Source of the DNA: Verrucomicrobiales bacterium
GTDB taxonomy: Bacteria > Verrucomicrobiota > Verrucomicrobiia > Verrucomicrobiales > DEV007
Assembly (NCBI GenBank): GCA_012960505.1
Contig: DUBC01000014.1
Coordinates: 71,845-135,844, forward strand
Direction: 5' to 3'
Length of the DNA stretch: 64,000 nucleotides
Shown: one piece after another, positions 38,427-47,146 of the stretch
Numbering within the stretch: position 1 is the stretch's first letter
How the letters are laid out: the number at the start of each line of letters is the position of its first letter
The notes under the pieces: generated by a model
What the model saw: the letters and a program-made list of their open reading frames with translations, nothing else
Told to the model about the DNA's origin: nothing
Databases searched by the model: none
Program-made: the position numbers and the translations under genes

Positions 38427-39935
38427 ATGAGGTCGTTATTCTTCTTATCTAAAGCAATTTTTTTTCTATTATTTGTTTTTACTTTGATGCCCGTCCGGTC
38501 CGAGGAGCCAATGAATGTGCTGATAATACAGACCGATGAGCATAATTTTAGAACGCTGGGTTGTTACCGTGATCTGATGCCGGTCGATCAGGCATTTGTA
38601 TGGGGCAAGGGAGTAAAAGTAGACACGCCGAACATTGATTGGATAGCAAAAGATGGGGCCATTTGCGATCGTTACTATGCGACCTCGCCGGTATGCACTC
38701 CTTCACGGGCTGCGCTAATTTCCGGGCTCTATCCTCAGAACGCAGGGGCAATTAATAATAATGTTCCACTCAATGATGGAGTAAATACTTTCGCTCATGT
38801 ACTGAAAGATATTGGCTATGTGACTGGCTATGCGGGTAAATGGCATTTAGCTGGATCCGCTAAACCAGGCTGGAAACCCAAAAAGAATTTTGGTTTTACG
38901 GATAATCGTTTCATGTTCAACCGAGGGCACTGGAAAAAATTGGAGATTGGACCTAAGGGACCGCGCATTGGAGCAGTCAAGGAGGGCAAACCAACTTATT
39001 CTCTAGCCGGAGCAGATCAGAAGACATTCACTACAGATTTTTTATTTGATCGAACAATCGATTTTGTTCGCACTAACAAGGACAGGCCATTCTGTTATAT
39101 GGTTGCTATCCCTGACCCTCACGGACCGAACACGGTAAGAGCTCCTTATGATACCATGTTTGATCCGGCAACTTTTAGTCAACCGGCAAGTGCACTTGCA
39201 AAGGGTCAAGACCTGCCATCATTTCAACGGGTCATGAAGGACCGGTTCAACGCACGACAGATGGCTCTTTACTTTGGTATGGTCAAGTGCATTGATGATA
39301 ATGTAGGGCGTATTCTGAAGGCACTCCGCGAAGAAAATATTCTGAACAGGACACTGATCGTTTTTACGTCCGATCATGGGGACATGTGCGGTGAATTAGG
39401 GCGACACAATAAGGGGATTCCTTGCGAAGGGTCGGCAAGGATTCCATTCTTGATTCGTGCCCCTGGCCTGATTAAGCCAGGTACTGTAGTTCGAGAGTCG
39501 CTAGGGACCGTCGATTTTAAGCCTACCCTTCTCGGCCTTCTCAGAGTTGATTCAGAAGAGACTTTTGAGGGTCGGAACGCTACTGATCTTCTTAGGACCG
39601 GCAAGGCTCCGGACAGTTGGGAAGACGTGACTTTTGTAAGGATAGGTAATGCAGAAAACAAAGGGAAGGCATGGTTCGGCGCCTTTAGCAGGAAATATAA
39701 ACTAATTCTTTCAGGGTCTGATCGGGCTGGATTCTTTGATCTGGAGAATGACCCGAACGAACTTCGTAATAGTATTGCTTTGCCTGAACACCGAGAAAAG
39801 ATACGTTTTCTTGCTAGGGCACTCAAAAAATATGGGCAAAAGCATAAGGACCCCCTGATGGAGTTAAATGCAATTCGGTCTGACCTGAAATGGGCCATCG
39901 AAGGGACCGGTCCTTATGGGCCGGTCCCTCGGTAA
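38427..39935 (+). CDS. Secreted sulfatase (type I, formylglycine)
   Basis: 502 residues with a signal peptide (to about residue 25). Alkaline phosphatase superfamily sulfatase: TDEHNFRTLG (metal region), C90-T-P-S-R94 the formylglycine motif in PVCTPSRAAL, GKWHLAG, FTSDHGDMCGELG (metal His/Asp), and late PFLIRAPG. Conversion of Cys90 to formylglycine by an anaerobic or aerobic maturase is expected. The enzyme would cleave sulfate esters of marine polysaccharides or similar. It ends one base from the convergent dehydrogenase gene; its last codons form a strong hairpin. Confidence 0.93.
   Translation: MRSLFFLSKAIFFLLFVFTLMPVRSEEPMNVLIIQTDEHNFRTLGCYRDLMPVDQAFVWGKGVKVDTPNIDWIAKDGAICDRYYATSPVCTPSRAALISGLYPQNAGAINNNVPLNDGVNTFAHVLKDIGYVTGYAGKWHLAGSAKPGWKPKKNFGFTDNRFMFNRGHWKKLEIGPKGPRIGAVKEGKPTYSLAGADQKTFTTDFLFDRTIDFVRTNKDRPFCYMVAIPDPHGPNTVRAPYDTMFDPATFSQPASALAKGQDLPSFQRVMKDRFNARQMALYFGMVKCIDDNVGRILKALREENILNRTLIVFTSDHGDMCGELGRHNKGIPCEGSARIPFLIRAPGLIKPGTVVRESLGTVDFKPTLLGLLRVDSEETFEGRNATDLLRTGKAPDSWEDVTFVRIGNAENKGKAWFGAFSRKYKLILSGSDRAGFFDLENDPNELRNSIALPEHREKIRFLARALKKYGQKHKDPLMELNAIRSDLKWAIEGTGPYGPVPR
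39902..39929. terminator. Hairpin at the 3' end of the sulfatase gene
   Basis: A perfect 9-bp inverted repeat (AGGGACCGG / CCGGTCCCT) with a 10-base loop lies across the last codons of the sulfatase, three bases before its stop codon. It faces the 3' end of the dehydrogenase gene on the other strand. No strong T-run follows, so it may be a weak bidirectional terminator or an mRNA-stabilising hairpin. Confidence 0.45.
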
Positions 39936-42179
39936 TTATTTACTGACTACTTCTATCGAGCCCCAGTAGCCAAACTCGTTGCGCCAGTCATTGGCCTTGT
40001 TCTCAAGTACGAGAGGAATTTTTTTGCCAGCATATTCAGTGAGATCCAAATCAAATTCCAACCACTGCTCCTTCACCTCTGAGTTTCCAACGATTTTATC
40101 ATAGATAACTTTATTCCCTGCTCTCACACGTAATTGCCAGTCTCCATGGGCATGGTAACTGGCCTTGACCTTGAGGACGGTTTTTTTACCACTGGGAACT
40201 ACCAAATCTCGATAAATTTCACAAGGCACATCTTTGTCTTTGGGATGGGTTTGAACTGCAATTTCATTGCGGAAACTCTTGATGGGTCGAACGCCCCCTT
40301 CTCCCACGTTACGGACATTAAAGCCTGGGGCGATTTTCTGTATGTACTTTTGCCACGAGGGGTCAGGTCCTGATTTTTTCGCAGATTTTTTCACAGCCAT
40401 CCGCCGCGGGACAAGTTCCTGCAATAGAGGAATCTTTCCGGCGACAGCAACCGTTAAGGCTTTTGCTGAATGCTCAGGGACCATTGGCTCGATTGCATAC
40501 CATAGCATTCTTGGAATGTTATGATCATTGGCATCTTTCTCGTGTTTTACCAACTCAGTGAGGATTGGCCAACGCTGATCAAATTCCATTCTCTGTGTAG
40601 CTGCTGCAAGATATACCCGAACTACGGAAGATGGATCGTTAGTTGCCATTGAGGTAAATAGTTCACGTTCATCAGCGGAGGAATTTTGATCTTCACATAG
40701 TAGCTGAATCGTCCAAGCTCTTACGTATTCATCTTCGTGCTTCAAGAGGCTCTCCATTTTGGTCTCACTAAGTAGACCAGTGACATGAGCGGCCCATAAG
40801 GCTCTGAGTCTTTTTCCTGATGTTTTGGCATCTTGAAATAATTTTTTCAGACTTTCGCCGACAACCTGTTTATCCAAATTATCTTGAGAAGCTCTGTGGT
40901 GTAGAATGACTCGGGCATGCCTAACGTACCAGTCATTGGGATGATTCTGCATTTCAGCAAGTTCGAGATCAGAGAGTTTTGAGAGGTTTGGACGCTTTAT
41001 TTGCTTAGCATTTTTAGGCATGATCCGATAAACTCTTCCACTGTCTGGAAAATTAATCGCGTTGCCACATACGTCCGTATCATGCCAATCGAGGATGTAG
41101 ACGCCGCCATCCGGGCCAATTTCAACGCTGAATCCTACCCAGGCGAGATCGTTAACTGGAAGGAAATCCGAGCCATGTTTACCAACGTATCCTGAACCTT
41201 TCTTTTCCATAAAATCGACGAGGACTTCATGCTGGTGAATATTACACATGAATAATTGATCCCTATAAGAGGCAGGGAAAGTATCAGCTAAGTAGAACCT
41301 TGCTCCTCCATGTGCAGACAAGTGGCGATGATCCCGAATCGTTTCGATTGGCTTGTAAACGTAAGGATTCTTATGAGCTTTACTTTGTTTGGTGAAGTAT
41401 CCTCCCTGAACAACATGGAAGAGGTGGGGGATAACGCAGCACGTTGCGAAGCCCTGACCGACATCATTGAAATCAAATCCCCATGGGTTGGACAGGCCAT
41501 GGGCGAAGACCTCAAATTGTTTTTTTACGGGATGAAATCTCCAAATCCCTCCATCAATAAAATCTCGTTCATTCTTAGCTGCTCCAGGTTTGCCAACGTA
41601 TGACTGCGTAAAAACTCCATGACAACCATATAGCCAACCGTCCGGCCCCCAAATGAAGCTGTTCAGTGTTTCGTGACGATCATTAATGCCCCACCCGTCA
41701 AGGAGTATCTCAGGTTTGCTATCAGGTATATCATCACCATTTGCATCCGGTATGAATAGCAGGTTTGGAGGAGCTCCAACGTAGATTCCTCCGAACCCAG
41801 TGGCGATTCCCGATGAAAAAGAAAGCTTGTCAGTGAAAAGCTTTTTCTTATCAAAGACTCCATCACTGTCAGTATCTTCAAGGATTTGAATTTTTGTCCC
41901 TTCACCTTTTTTGTGGGAACGACGATTCACATAGTTACCGTTTTCGAGGGTCCAGAGACGTCCCCTATCATCGAAGCAAAATGCTATAGGTTCACCAATG
42001 TCAGGTTCTGCCGCAAAGATGGATACTTCGAACCCTTTCGGTATGGACATTTTTGCCAATGCTTCTTTTGGTTTCAGGAACGGCGCATTACTTATTTTGT
42101 GCTGTTTTTTTTGTGCGGATGCAGAGTTCATCATGAAGGCAACGCAAAGAGTAGGGATCGTTAATCGATGTAGGTTCAT
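39936..42179 (-). CDS. PVC-type membrane-bound dehydrogenase domain protein (TIGR02604-like)
   Basis: 747 residues, signal peptide. Residues ~35-420 form a six-bladed beta-propeller dehydrogenase domain: IPKGFEVSIFAAEP, PIAFCFDDRGRLW, LNSFIWGPDGWLYGCHG, HRHLSAHGGARFYL, GVYILDWHD. Residues ~420-600 are HEAT-like helical repeats (LRALWAAHVTG, VRAWTIQLL). The C-terminus (~650-747) is a beta-sandwich. In relatives a CxxCH cytochrome domain is fused at the end; here it is not, and is instead encoded by the preceding gene, whose stop overlaps this start by four bases. Predicted to oxidise a sugar or alcohol in the periplasm and pass electrons to that cytochrome. Confidence 0.88.
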   Translation of the reverse strand: MNLHRLTIPTLCVAFMMNSASAQKKQHKISNAPFLKPKEALAKMSIPKGFEVSIFAAEPDIGEPIAFCFDDRGRLWTLENGNYVNRRSHKKGEGTKIQILEDTDSDGVFDKKKLFTDKLSFSSGIATGFGGIYVGAPPNLLFIPDANGDDIPDSKPEILLDGWGINDRHETLNSFIWGPDGWLYGCHGVFTQSYVGKPGAAKNERDFIDGGIWRFHPVKKQFEVFAHGLSNPWGFDFNDVGQGFATCCVIPHLFHVVQGGYFTKQSKAHKNPYVYKPIETIRDHRHLSAHGGARFYLADTFPASYRDQLFMCNIHQHEVLVDFMEKKGSGYVGKHGSDFLPVNDLAWVGFSVEIGPDGGVYILDWHDTDVCGNAINFPDSGRVYRIMPKNAKQIKRPNLSKLSDLELAEMQNHPNDWYVRHARVILHHRASQDNLDKQVVGESLKKLFQDAKTSGKRLRALWAAHVTGLLSETKMESLLKHEDEYVRAWTIQLLCEDQNSSADERELFTSMATNDPSSVVRVYLAAATQRMEFDQRWPILTELVKHEKDANDHNIPRMLWYAIEPMVPEHSAKALTVAVAGKIPLLQELVPRRMAVKKSAKKSGPDPSWQKYIQKIAPGFNVRNVGEGGVRPIKSFRNEIAVQTHPKDKDVPCEIYRDLVVPSGKKTVLKVKASYHAHGDWQLRVRAGNKVIYDKIVGNSEVKEQWLEFDLDLTEYAGKKIPLVLENKANDWRNEFGYWGSIEVVSK

Positions 42180-43348
42180 TTTTTGGATTTTTCTGTTTGT
42201 TCTTCAGTTTGCAGATACTTTATCAATGCGAAGAAGTCTTCTGTAGGAATTGTTTCTAGTATGCCTTCTGGCATCATTGATAATGGTAACTTCTGCCGTT
42301 CTTTGATATTATCTTTAGGTATTATTTCTTTTCCGGAAACTGTTTTCAATATAACTTTCTGAGAGTCTTCTTCTCCAATTGTTCCTGCCAATACCCGATC
42401 ATTTTTTGTTTTTAATACTACCATTTTATATCCGTCGGGGACATCAAAATTCGGATCTACGATATTAAGGAGGATATATTCCCTGTTTGCTCTGTTTGAT
42501 CCTGTAAGATCGGGACCAAGCATACCGCCTTCGCCATACATTTGATGGCAGATGCCACAAATGGCCGAAAAAACAATCCTTCCCCGTGCAGGGTCTGCTT
42601 TGGAGGCTTCGGGCCGATCAAGTAATTTAGAATATTTAAGCATGAGTTCTTTCTTGTTGGTGCTTTGCACTTGAACTTTGCCATAGGCCTTATCGAATCG
42701 TTCCCCGAGCAGGGCATGTAATGTTCTTGCAGTGTAAGCGGGAACTTCCTTTGGAAGAATTTTCTTTTTTTCTATGGCTCCAAGAAGAGCCTCAGATGAT
42801 TCTTTTTTAGTTGCTAAAGTTTCAATGACAGCGCGTTTGGCCTGTGTATCAAAATTTGGATATTGCTTGATTAGGTAATGAGCATCCGTGTTTGCAATCT
42901 TTCCAAATGCACGAATCGCATCAATTCTCATTTCAGGCTCATTAAGAAGAGATTGTATTAGTTTTCCTAGTCCTGGTTGCTTTTGATTGATGAGTGCTTT
43001 TAATGCAGATCTTCGGTCATTAATTTTTGCCTTTCGGTTCTTTAATAAGGACAGAGCATTTTGAGTGGCTCCTGCATCACCGAAGATTTGTCCAATTTCA
43101 CGAGCCAACGTCCTATGTTCAGGATCGTTGCTGTTTACTAATTCGGCACTCAGCTTTTTCCAGCCTTCAGGCGCATTAATATTTACCTGTCCTTCGAGCC
43201 CTTTAAGCATGCCCTTGAGCAGTGCTGTCCTTAGTACAGGACTGTCGGAGGCTTGTGCTGTTTTAATCAGCAGAGCAATGGAGTCATCATCGGCGAATAA
43301 TTTCCCGATAAAAAGAAAACTGAATAAAATTATTCGAACGATATGCAT
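42176..43348 (-). CDS. c-type cytochrome (TIGR02603-like) with HEAT repeats
   Basis: 390 residues, signal peptide. The first ~220 residues are HEAT-like helices. One heme site: CGICH within SAICGICHQMYGEGGMLGPDLTGS (about residue 263), with the downstream ANREYILLNIVDPN and GYKMVVLKTKNDR of the PVC heme-binding domain. In most relatives this domain is the end of the dehydrogenase protein; here the cytochrome is the upstream gene of an overlapping pair with the dehydrogenase (ATGA). It should accept electrons in the periplasm. Confidence 0.88.
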   Translation of the reverse strand: MHIVRIILFSFLFIGKLFADDDSIALLIKTAQASDSPVLRTALLKGMLKGLEGQVNINAPEGWKKLSAELVNSNDPEHRTLAREIGQIFGDAGATQNALSLLKNRKAKINDRRSALKALINQKQPGLGKLIQSLLNEPEMRIDAIRAFGKIANTDAHYLIKQYPNFDTQAKRAVIETLATKKESSEALLGAIEKKKILPKEVPAYTARTLHALLGERFDKAYGKVQVQSTNKKELMLKYSKLLDRPEASKADPARGRIVFSAICGICHQMYGEGGMLGPDLTGSNRANREYILLNIVDPNFDVPDGYKMVVLKTKNDRVLAGTIGEEDSQKVILKTVSGKEIIPKDNIKERQKLPLSMMPEGILETIPTEDFFALIKYLQTEEQTEKSKK

Positions 43349-43366
43349 TCGGTTTGATGTTTTTCT

Positions 43367-44269
43367 TTACTGGTTCCATGCATCCCATACCTCCATGATT
43401 TCCTCATTTATGTGTTCACCTTCATAAATTAAAAAACGATGTAGGAAGGACTTTGTCTTACCCTTTTCAATTTTCCAGCTACCTGAGCGCGCCCTAGCAG
43501 GTCCGACTCCAAATTGCCCATCGATTCGCCACATGTTTGGGAATCCGTCATTTTTTGGATGATCAAAAATGGCGATATGACCTTCGTTTGTGAGGCCTTG
43601 AATCTCCATTCCAAGGTCGATCCACTTTGCACGTTTGCCTTCGCCTTTTTGGTTTATGTCTCCTTCTGAATTAATGACCCTAGCCTTTATTCCTTTCTTC
43701 CAAGGCATACGTAAAAAGAGCCCGCCGTAATTATATTTTGCGATGGTAATGTTTTCATGAGCTAATCCTTGCCATTTCAGATCCATGACCATTTTCCCAT
43801 CTTCTCTGATTGTGATTTTCCATGTCTGAGTCTCTGTAATTAAGGGTTGAGCATCTTTATTCAGCATTAAATATTCTGTCTGCCAGCGGATCTTTCCCTT
43901 ATCATTTTTGAGGACTTGCAAGGACTTGCGCCGCCAATAGTCTCCTCGAGCATTGTGAAAGTAATCTCTTCCGTTGACTCTGGTGAAGCCCCAGTAAAGT
44001 CCGGTCTGATGCTTGTGATGTCCGGGACTGTATTGGGTTAACTCACCCTTGCCACTAGGGGATTTGATAGGATCGATGTAAGGGCGGAAATTGACCTTTG
44101 CATTTTGAGTGACAATCGGATCAGGGATTCCATCTCGATAAATGCGGATCTTTCCCGCTTCTTTGTCATGAATGGCCTTGAGAATCTCTTTGGCCTGCGT
44201 TGATCCATTAATCATTAAGCAAAGCACAATGATTAATGTCATAGTTACTTTGTTTTTCGGGGCATTCAT
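43367..44269 (-). CDS. Secreted DUF6807 (PmoA-like) family protein
   Basis: 300 residues with a signal peptide (ends near QAKE, residue ~27). It matches the DUF6807/PmoA-like family, which in PVC bacteria sits beside dehydrogenases and DUF1501 proteins: FRPYIDPIKSPSG, HHKHQTGLYWGFTRVNG, and HIAIFDHPKN. The H-H-x-H-Q-T-G segment is the family hallmark and may bind metal. Its function is unknown despite the historical PmoA name. It lies 18 bases upstream of the cytochrome gene; the three form one operon. Divergent from the DUF1549 gene. Confidence 0.85.
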   Translation of the reverse strand: MNAPKNKVTMTLIIVLCLMINGSTQAKEILKAIHDKEAGKIRIYRDGIPDPIVTQNAKVNFRPYIDPIKSPSGKGELTQYSPGHHKHQTGLYWGFTRVNGRDYFHNARGDYWRRKSLQVLKNDKGKIRWQTEYLMLNKDAQPLITETQTWKITIREDGKMVMDLKWQGLAHENITIAKYNYGGLFLRMPWKKGIKARVINSEGDINQKGEGKRAKWIDLGMEIQGLTNEGHIAIFDHPKNDGFPNMWRIDGQFGVGPARARSGSWKIEKGKTKSFLHRFLIYEGEHINEEIMEVWDAWNQ

Positions 44270-44449
44270 TAGTGAAATGTATTATCTTATTTATTACTTT
44301 TTATTGGAGCTTAGTGTAAGGATGAGCTTAATTGCCTACCATTTTATTAGTAAAGTAGGATTTCACTCAAAAAATTGAAGAAATTACGTAATATTTTATT
44401 TTTATTAGTGGTTTCAATAACTAATCTTCAAGAATAATTTATCTATAGG

Positions 44450-47101
44450 ATGATGATATTACCGCAATCTTATTTGTTCCGTTACCCAATAATGATTTTG
44501 GGAGCTTTTCTTATTTCACAGCTCTTTCTTTTTTCTGAAGAAAAAACGAATGAAATTAATGAAACGACAAAAAACTTTTGGTCTAACCGACCCCTTAAGA
44601 CTCCGAAAATTCCTAAAGTCAATGACCCTGAATGGCAAAAAAATCCTATTGATGCCTTTATCCTTTCCAAGCTTGCCGATAATGGGCTGAGCCCTAATCC
44701 GTCCGCTTCCAGAGACGAACTTGCTCGCCGTGCTTACTTGAATATTACAGGACTGGTCCCTACTCCTGAGCAAGTTGCTAATTTTGTGGCGGATAAATCA
44801 TCTGACGCTTGGTCAAAGTTAGTCAATCAATTATTAGATTCCTCACAGTATGGAGAGAAGTGGGCCCGGCATTGGTTAGATGTAGTCAGGTATGCCGAAT
44901 CCAATGGCTTTGAGAGGGACTCAAATAAGCCACACATCTGGCGTTACAGGGATTGGGTCATTGATGCTTATAACAATGATAAGCCATACGACAGATTTAT
45001 CATGGAGCAGCTTGCCGGCGATGAATTGGATGACCTGAACTATGAATCAATGATAGCGACAGGGTTCTTTCGACTTATGCAGTGGGACGATGAGCCTGTG
45101 GATCGATTGCAACACAGGTATGATGTGTTGGATGATATTGTCAGGGTCACTTCAGAAGGATTTCTTGGAATGACTATAGGTTGTGCCCGTTGTCATGATC
45201 ACAAAATTGATCCTATCAAGCAGAAGGATTATTATAGCTTTGTTGCATTTTTTAATGGAGTTACGAACAATGACAAAGGGCGTGGAGTTATCGTTGATTT
45301 GAATCAAGTAGGTGATCCACAAAAAAGAAAGGAGCAGGAAAAGATTCGGCAGGACAAAACAACTGATCTAAAAAACCGCATAACAGCTATTGAAAAGATT
45401 GCCACTAAACGATTTGCAAAGCTGGACGCTAAGCTGGCCAAAGAATTAGAACAGAACCTGACAGGGTTGTCAGACAATGTTCTTGTTGCTAATCATCGTA
45501 AACGTGAGCAGCGCTGGCATTATACTACAGAAAAACCATCTCCTAACTGGTCAGCGGTCGGGTTCAGGGCTCAGGAGGCAAAATGGAAATCAGGAATAGC
45601 GCCTTTTGGCGGATCAGTTCCTAATGAAAAAAGTAAAACTCCATGGAATACAGCGAATATATGGCTTCAGACAAGTTTTCAGCTGACCGTCATTCCGAAA
45701 GCATTGAAGATGCAAGCTTACCACGATGAGGACATTGAGGTTTATCTAAATGGTCAGCAAATAGCTAAGCGCATTGGTTTTGTGACTAAGTATATCGAAG
45801 TGCCATTGGATCAAAAAACGGCATCGGCTTTGCAGACGGGCCGGAACGTAGTATCGGTTCATGTTAAGAATAGTGGCGGAGGACAATTCTTTGATCTGAG
45901 TCTTGAGGCAGTTGATGCACCTAAAGTATCAGGCAACATAGCGGATTTGATAAGAGACAGAGGGAAAGAAATTTTTAGTGAGGATCAGCTTAGCACCTAT
46001 CGTCAATTCGGTAACGATCTGAAAAAGTTTAAAGCGCCCAAGTCTAGCGGACCGATGCAGGCAATGGTAGTCAAAGAATTTGGAACTAATGCAGAGCAGA
46101 TGCATGTTCATTACAGGGGCAATGCTAATGTTAAAGGTGACCCTGTTGATCCTGCATTCCCTCCTATTCTTGGCGGAACGAAGCCGACCATTCCTGCACC
46201 AAAATCAGGTCAGAAAACAACAGGTCGTAGAAAGGTCCTTGCACAATGGATTACTGAGTCCACAAACCCGCGCACTTCCCGTGTCGCAGTAAATAGAGTT
46301 TGGCAAAATCATTTTGGTAAAGGCATTTCATCGAGTCCCAGTGACTTTGGATATCTTGGTGTTGAGGCTACTCACCCTGAGTTACTGGACTGGATGGCCA
46401 CTGAATTTGTGAGAAGGAAATGGAGCGTTAAGGAACTGCAACGCATGATAATGTTGTCGAAGACTTACCAAATGTCTTCAAGAGCACAAAAAGAATCTCT
46501 TGCAAAGGACCCTCAAAATAATCTCGTGTGGAGATTCAATATGCGACGAATGAGTGCCGAGGAAATTCGTGATAATATTTTAGCAGTCGCGGGCCAATTG
46601 AATCTCAAAATGGGCGGCGAAAGTTTCTATTCTAAACTGGACGAAGCCGTCCTAGCCACATCCTCAACAAAGGGTGGAAAGTGGGGAAATTCTCCATTAG
46701 AAGAACAGAACCGCAGAGCAGTTTACATTAAAATTAAGCGTTCACTTAAGGATCCGATGCTGACAGGATTTGATTTCGCTGACACTGATGCACCCTGTCC
46801 ACAAAGGTTCACAACTACGGTAGCAACGCAGGCATTAAATATGATTAACAGCAACTTTGTTAATGAAAAGGCAGCTATTTTTGCAAAGCGGCTAGAAGAA
46901 GAGGTCAACGGAGACATGAGTGCTCGTATCAAGAGGGGTTTGGAAATCGTTACTTCTAAACCTGCTAATCCAAAATCACTAGAAATTGCAGAACAAATGA
47001 TCAAAACTCTTAAAGATGAGCATGGCTTGGATGATCAGAATGCACTCCAGAGATTTTGTCTAGTGGCGCTGAACATGAATGAGTTTATATTTGTTGATTA
47101 A
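44450..47101 (+). CDS. PVC DUF1549/DUF1553 protein (PSD1-type) with one heme motif
   Basis: 883 residues. Signal peptide or anchor at residues 5-27. DUF1549 covers ~55-275 (NPIDAFILSKLADNGLSP, GLVPTPEQV, QYGEKWARHWLDVVRYAESNG) and contains a CxxCH in GCARCHDHKIDP (about residue 245). DUF1553 follows (~600-860; RVAVNRVWQNHFGKGI, SPSDFG, TYQMSSRA). Between them is a beta-rich region with a carbohydrate-binding-like segment. Many relatives carry an extra N-terminal PSCyt1 cytochrome domain; this one starts directly with DUF1549. Presumed periplasmic redox partner of the DUF1501 protein encoded next. Confidence 0.9.
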   Translation: MMILPQSYLFRYPIMILGAFLISQLFLFSEEKTNEINETTKNFWSNRPLKTPKIPKVNDPEWQKNPIDAFILSKLADNGLSPNPSASRDELARRAYLNITGLVPTPEQVANFVADKSSDAWSKLVNQLLDSSQYGEKWARHWLDVVRYAESNGFERDSNKPHIWRYRDWVIDAYNNDKPYDRFIMEQLAGDELDDLNYESMIATGFFRLMQWDDEPVDRLQHRYDVLDDIVRVTSEGFLGMTIGCARCHDHKIDPIKQKDYYSFVAFFNGVTNNDKGRGVIVDLNQVGDPQKRKEQEKIRQDKTTDLKNRITAIEKIATKRFAKLDAKLAKELEQNLTGLSDNVLVANHRKREQRWHYTTEKPSPNWSAVGFRAQEAKWKSGIAPFGGSVPNEKSKTPWNTANIWLQTSFQLTVIPKALKMQAYHDEDIEVYLNGQQIAKRIGFVTKYIEVPLDQKTASALQTGRNVVSVHVKNSGGGQFFDLSLEAVDAPKVSGNIADLIRDRGKEIFSEDQLSTYRQFGNDLKKFKAPKSSGPMQAMVVKEFGTNAEQMHVHYRGNANVKGDPVDPAFPPILGGTKPTIPAPKSGQKTTGRRKVLAQWITESTNPRTSRVAVNRVWQNHFGKGISSSPSDFGYLGVEATHPELLDWMATEFVRRKWSVKELQRMIMLSKTYQMSSRAQKESLAKDPQNNLVWRFNMRRMSAEEIRDNILAVAGQLNLKMGGESFYSKLDEAVLATSSTKGGKWGNSPLEEQNRRAVYIKIKRSLKDPMLTGFDFADTDAPCPQRFTTTVATQALNMINSNFVNEKAAIFAKRLEEEVNGDMSARIKRGLEIVTSKPANPKSLEIAEQMIKTLKDEHGLDDQNALQRFCLVALNMNEFIFVD

Positions 47102-47146
47102 GAACCGATGCAATTAATTTATATCCAATAAAAGAAAGAACAGACC

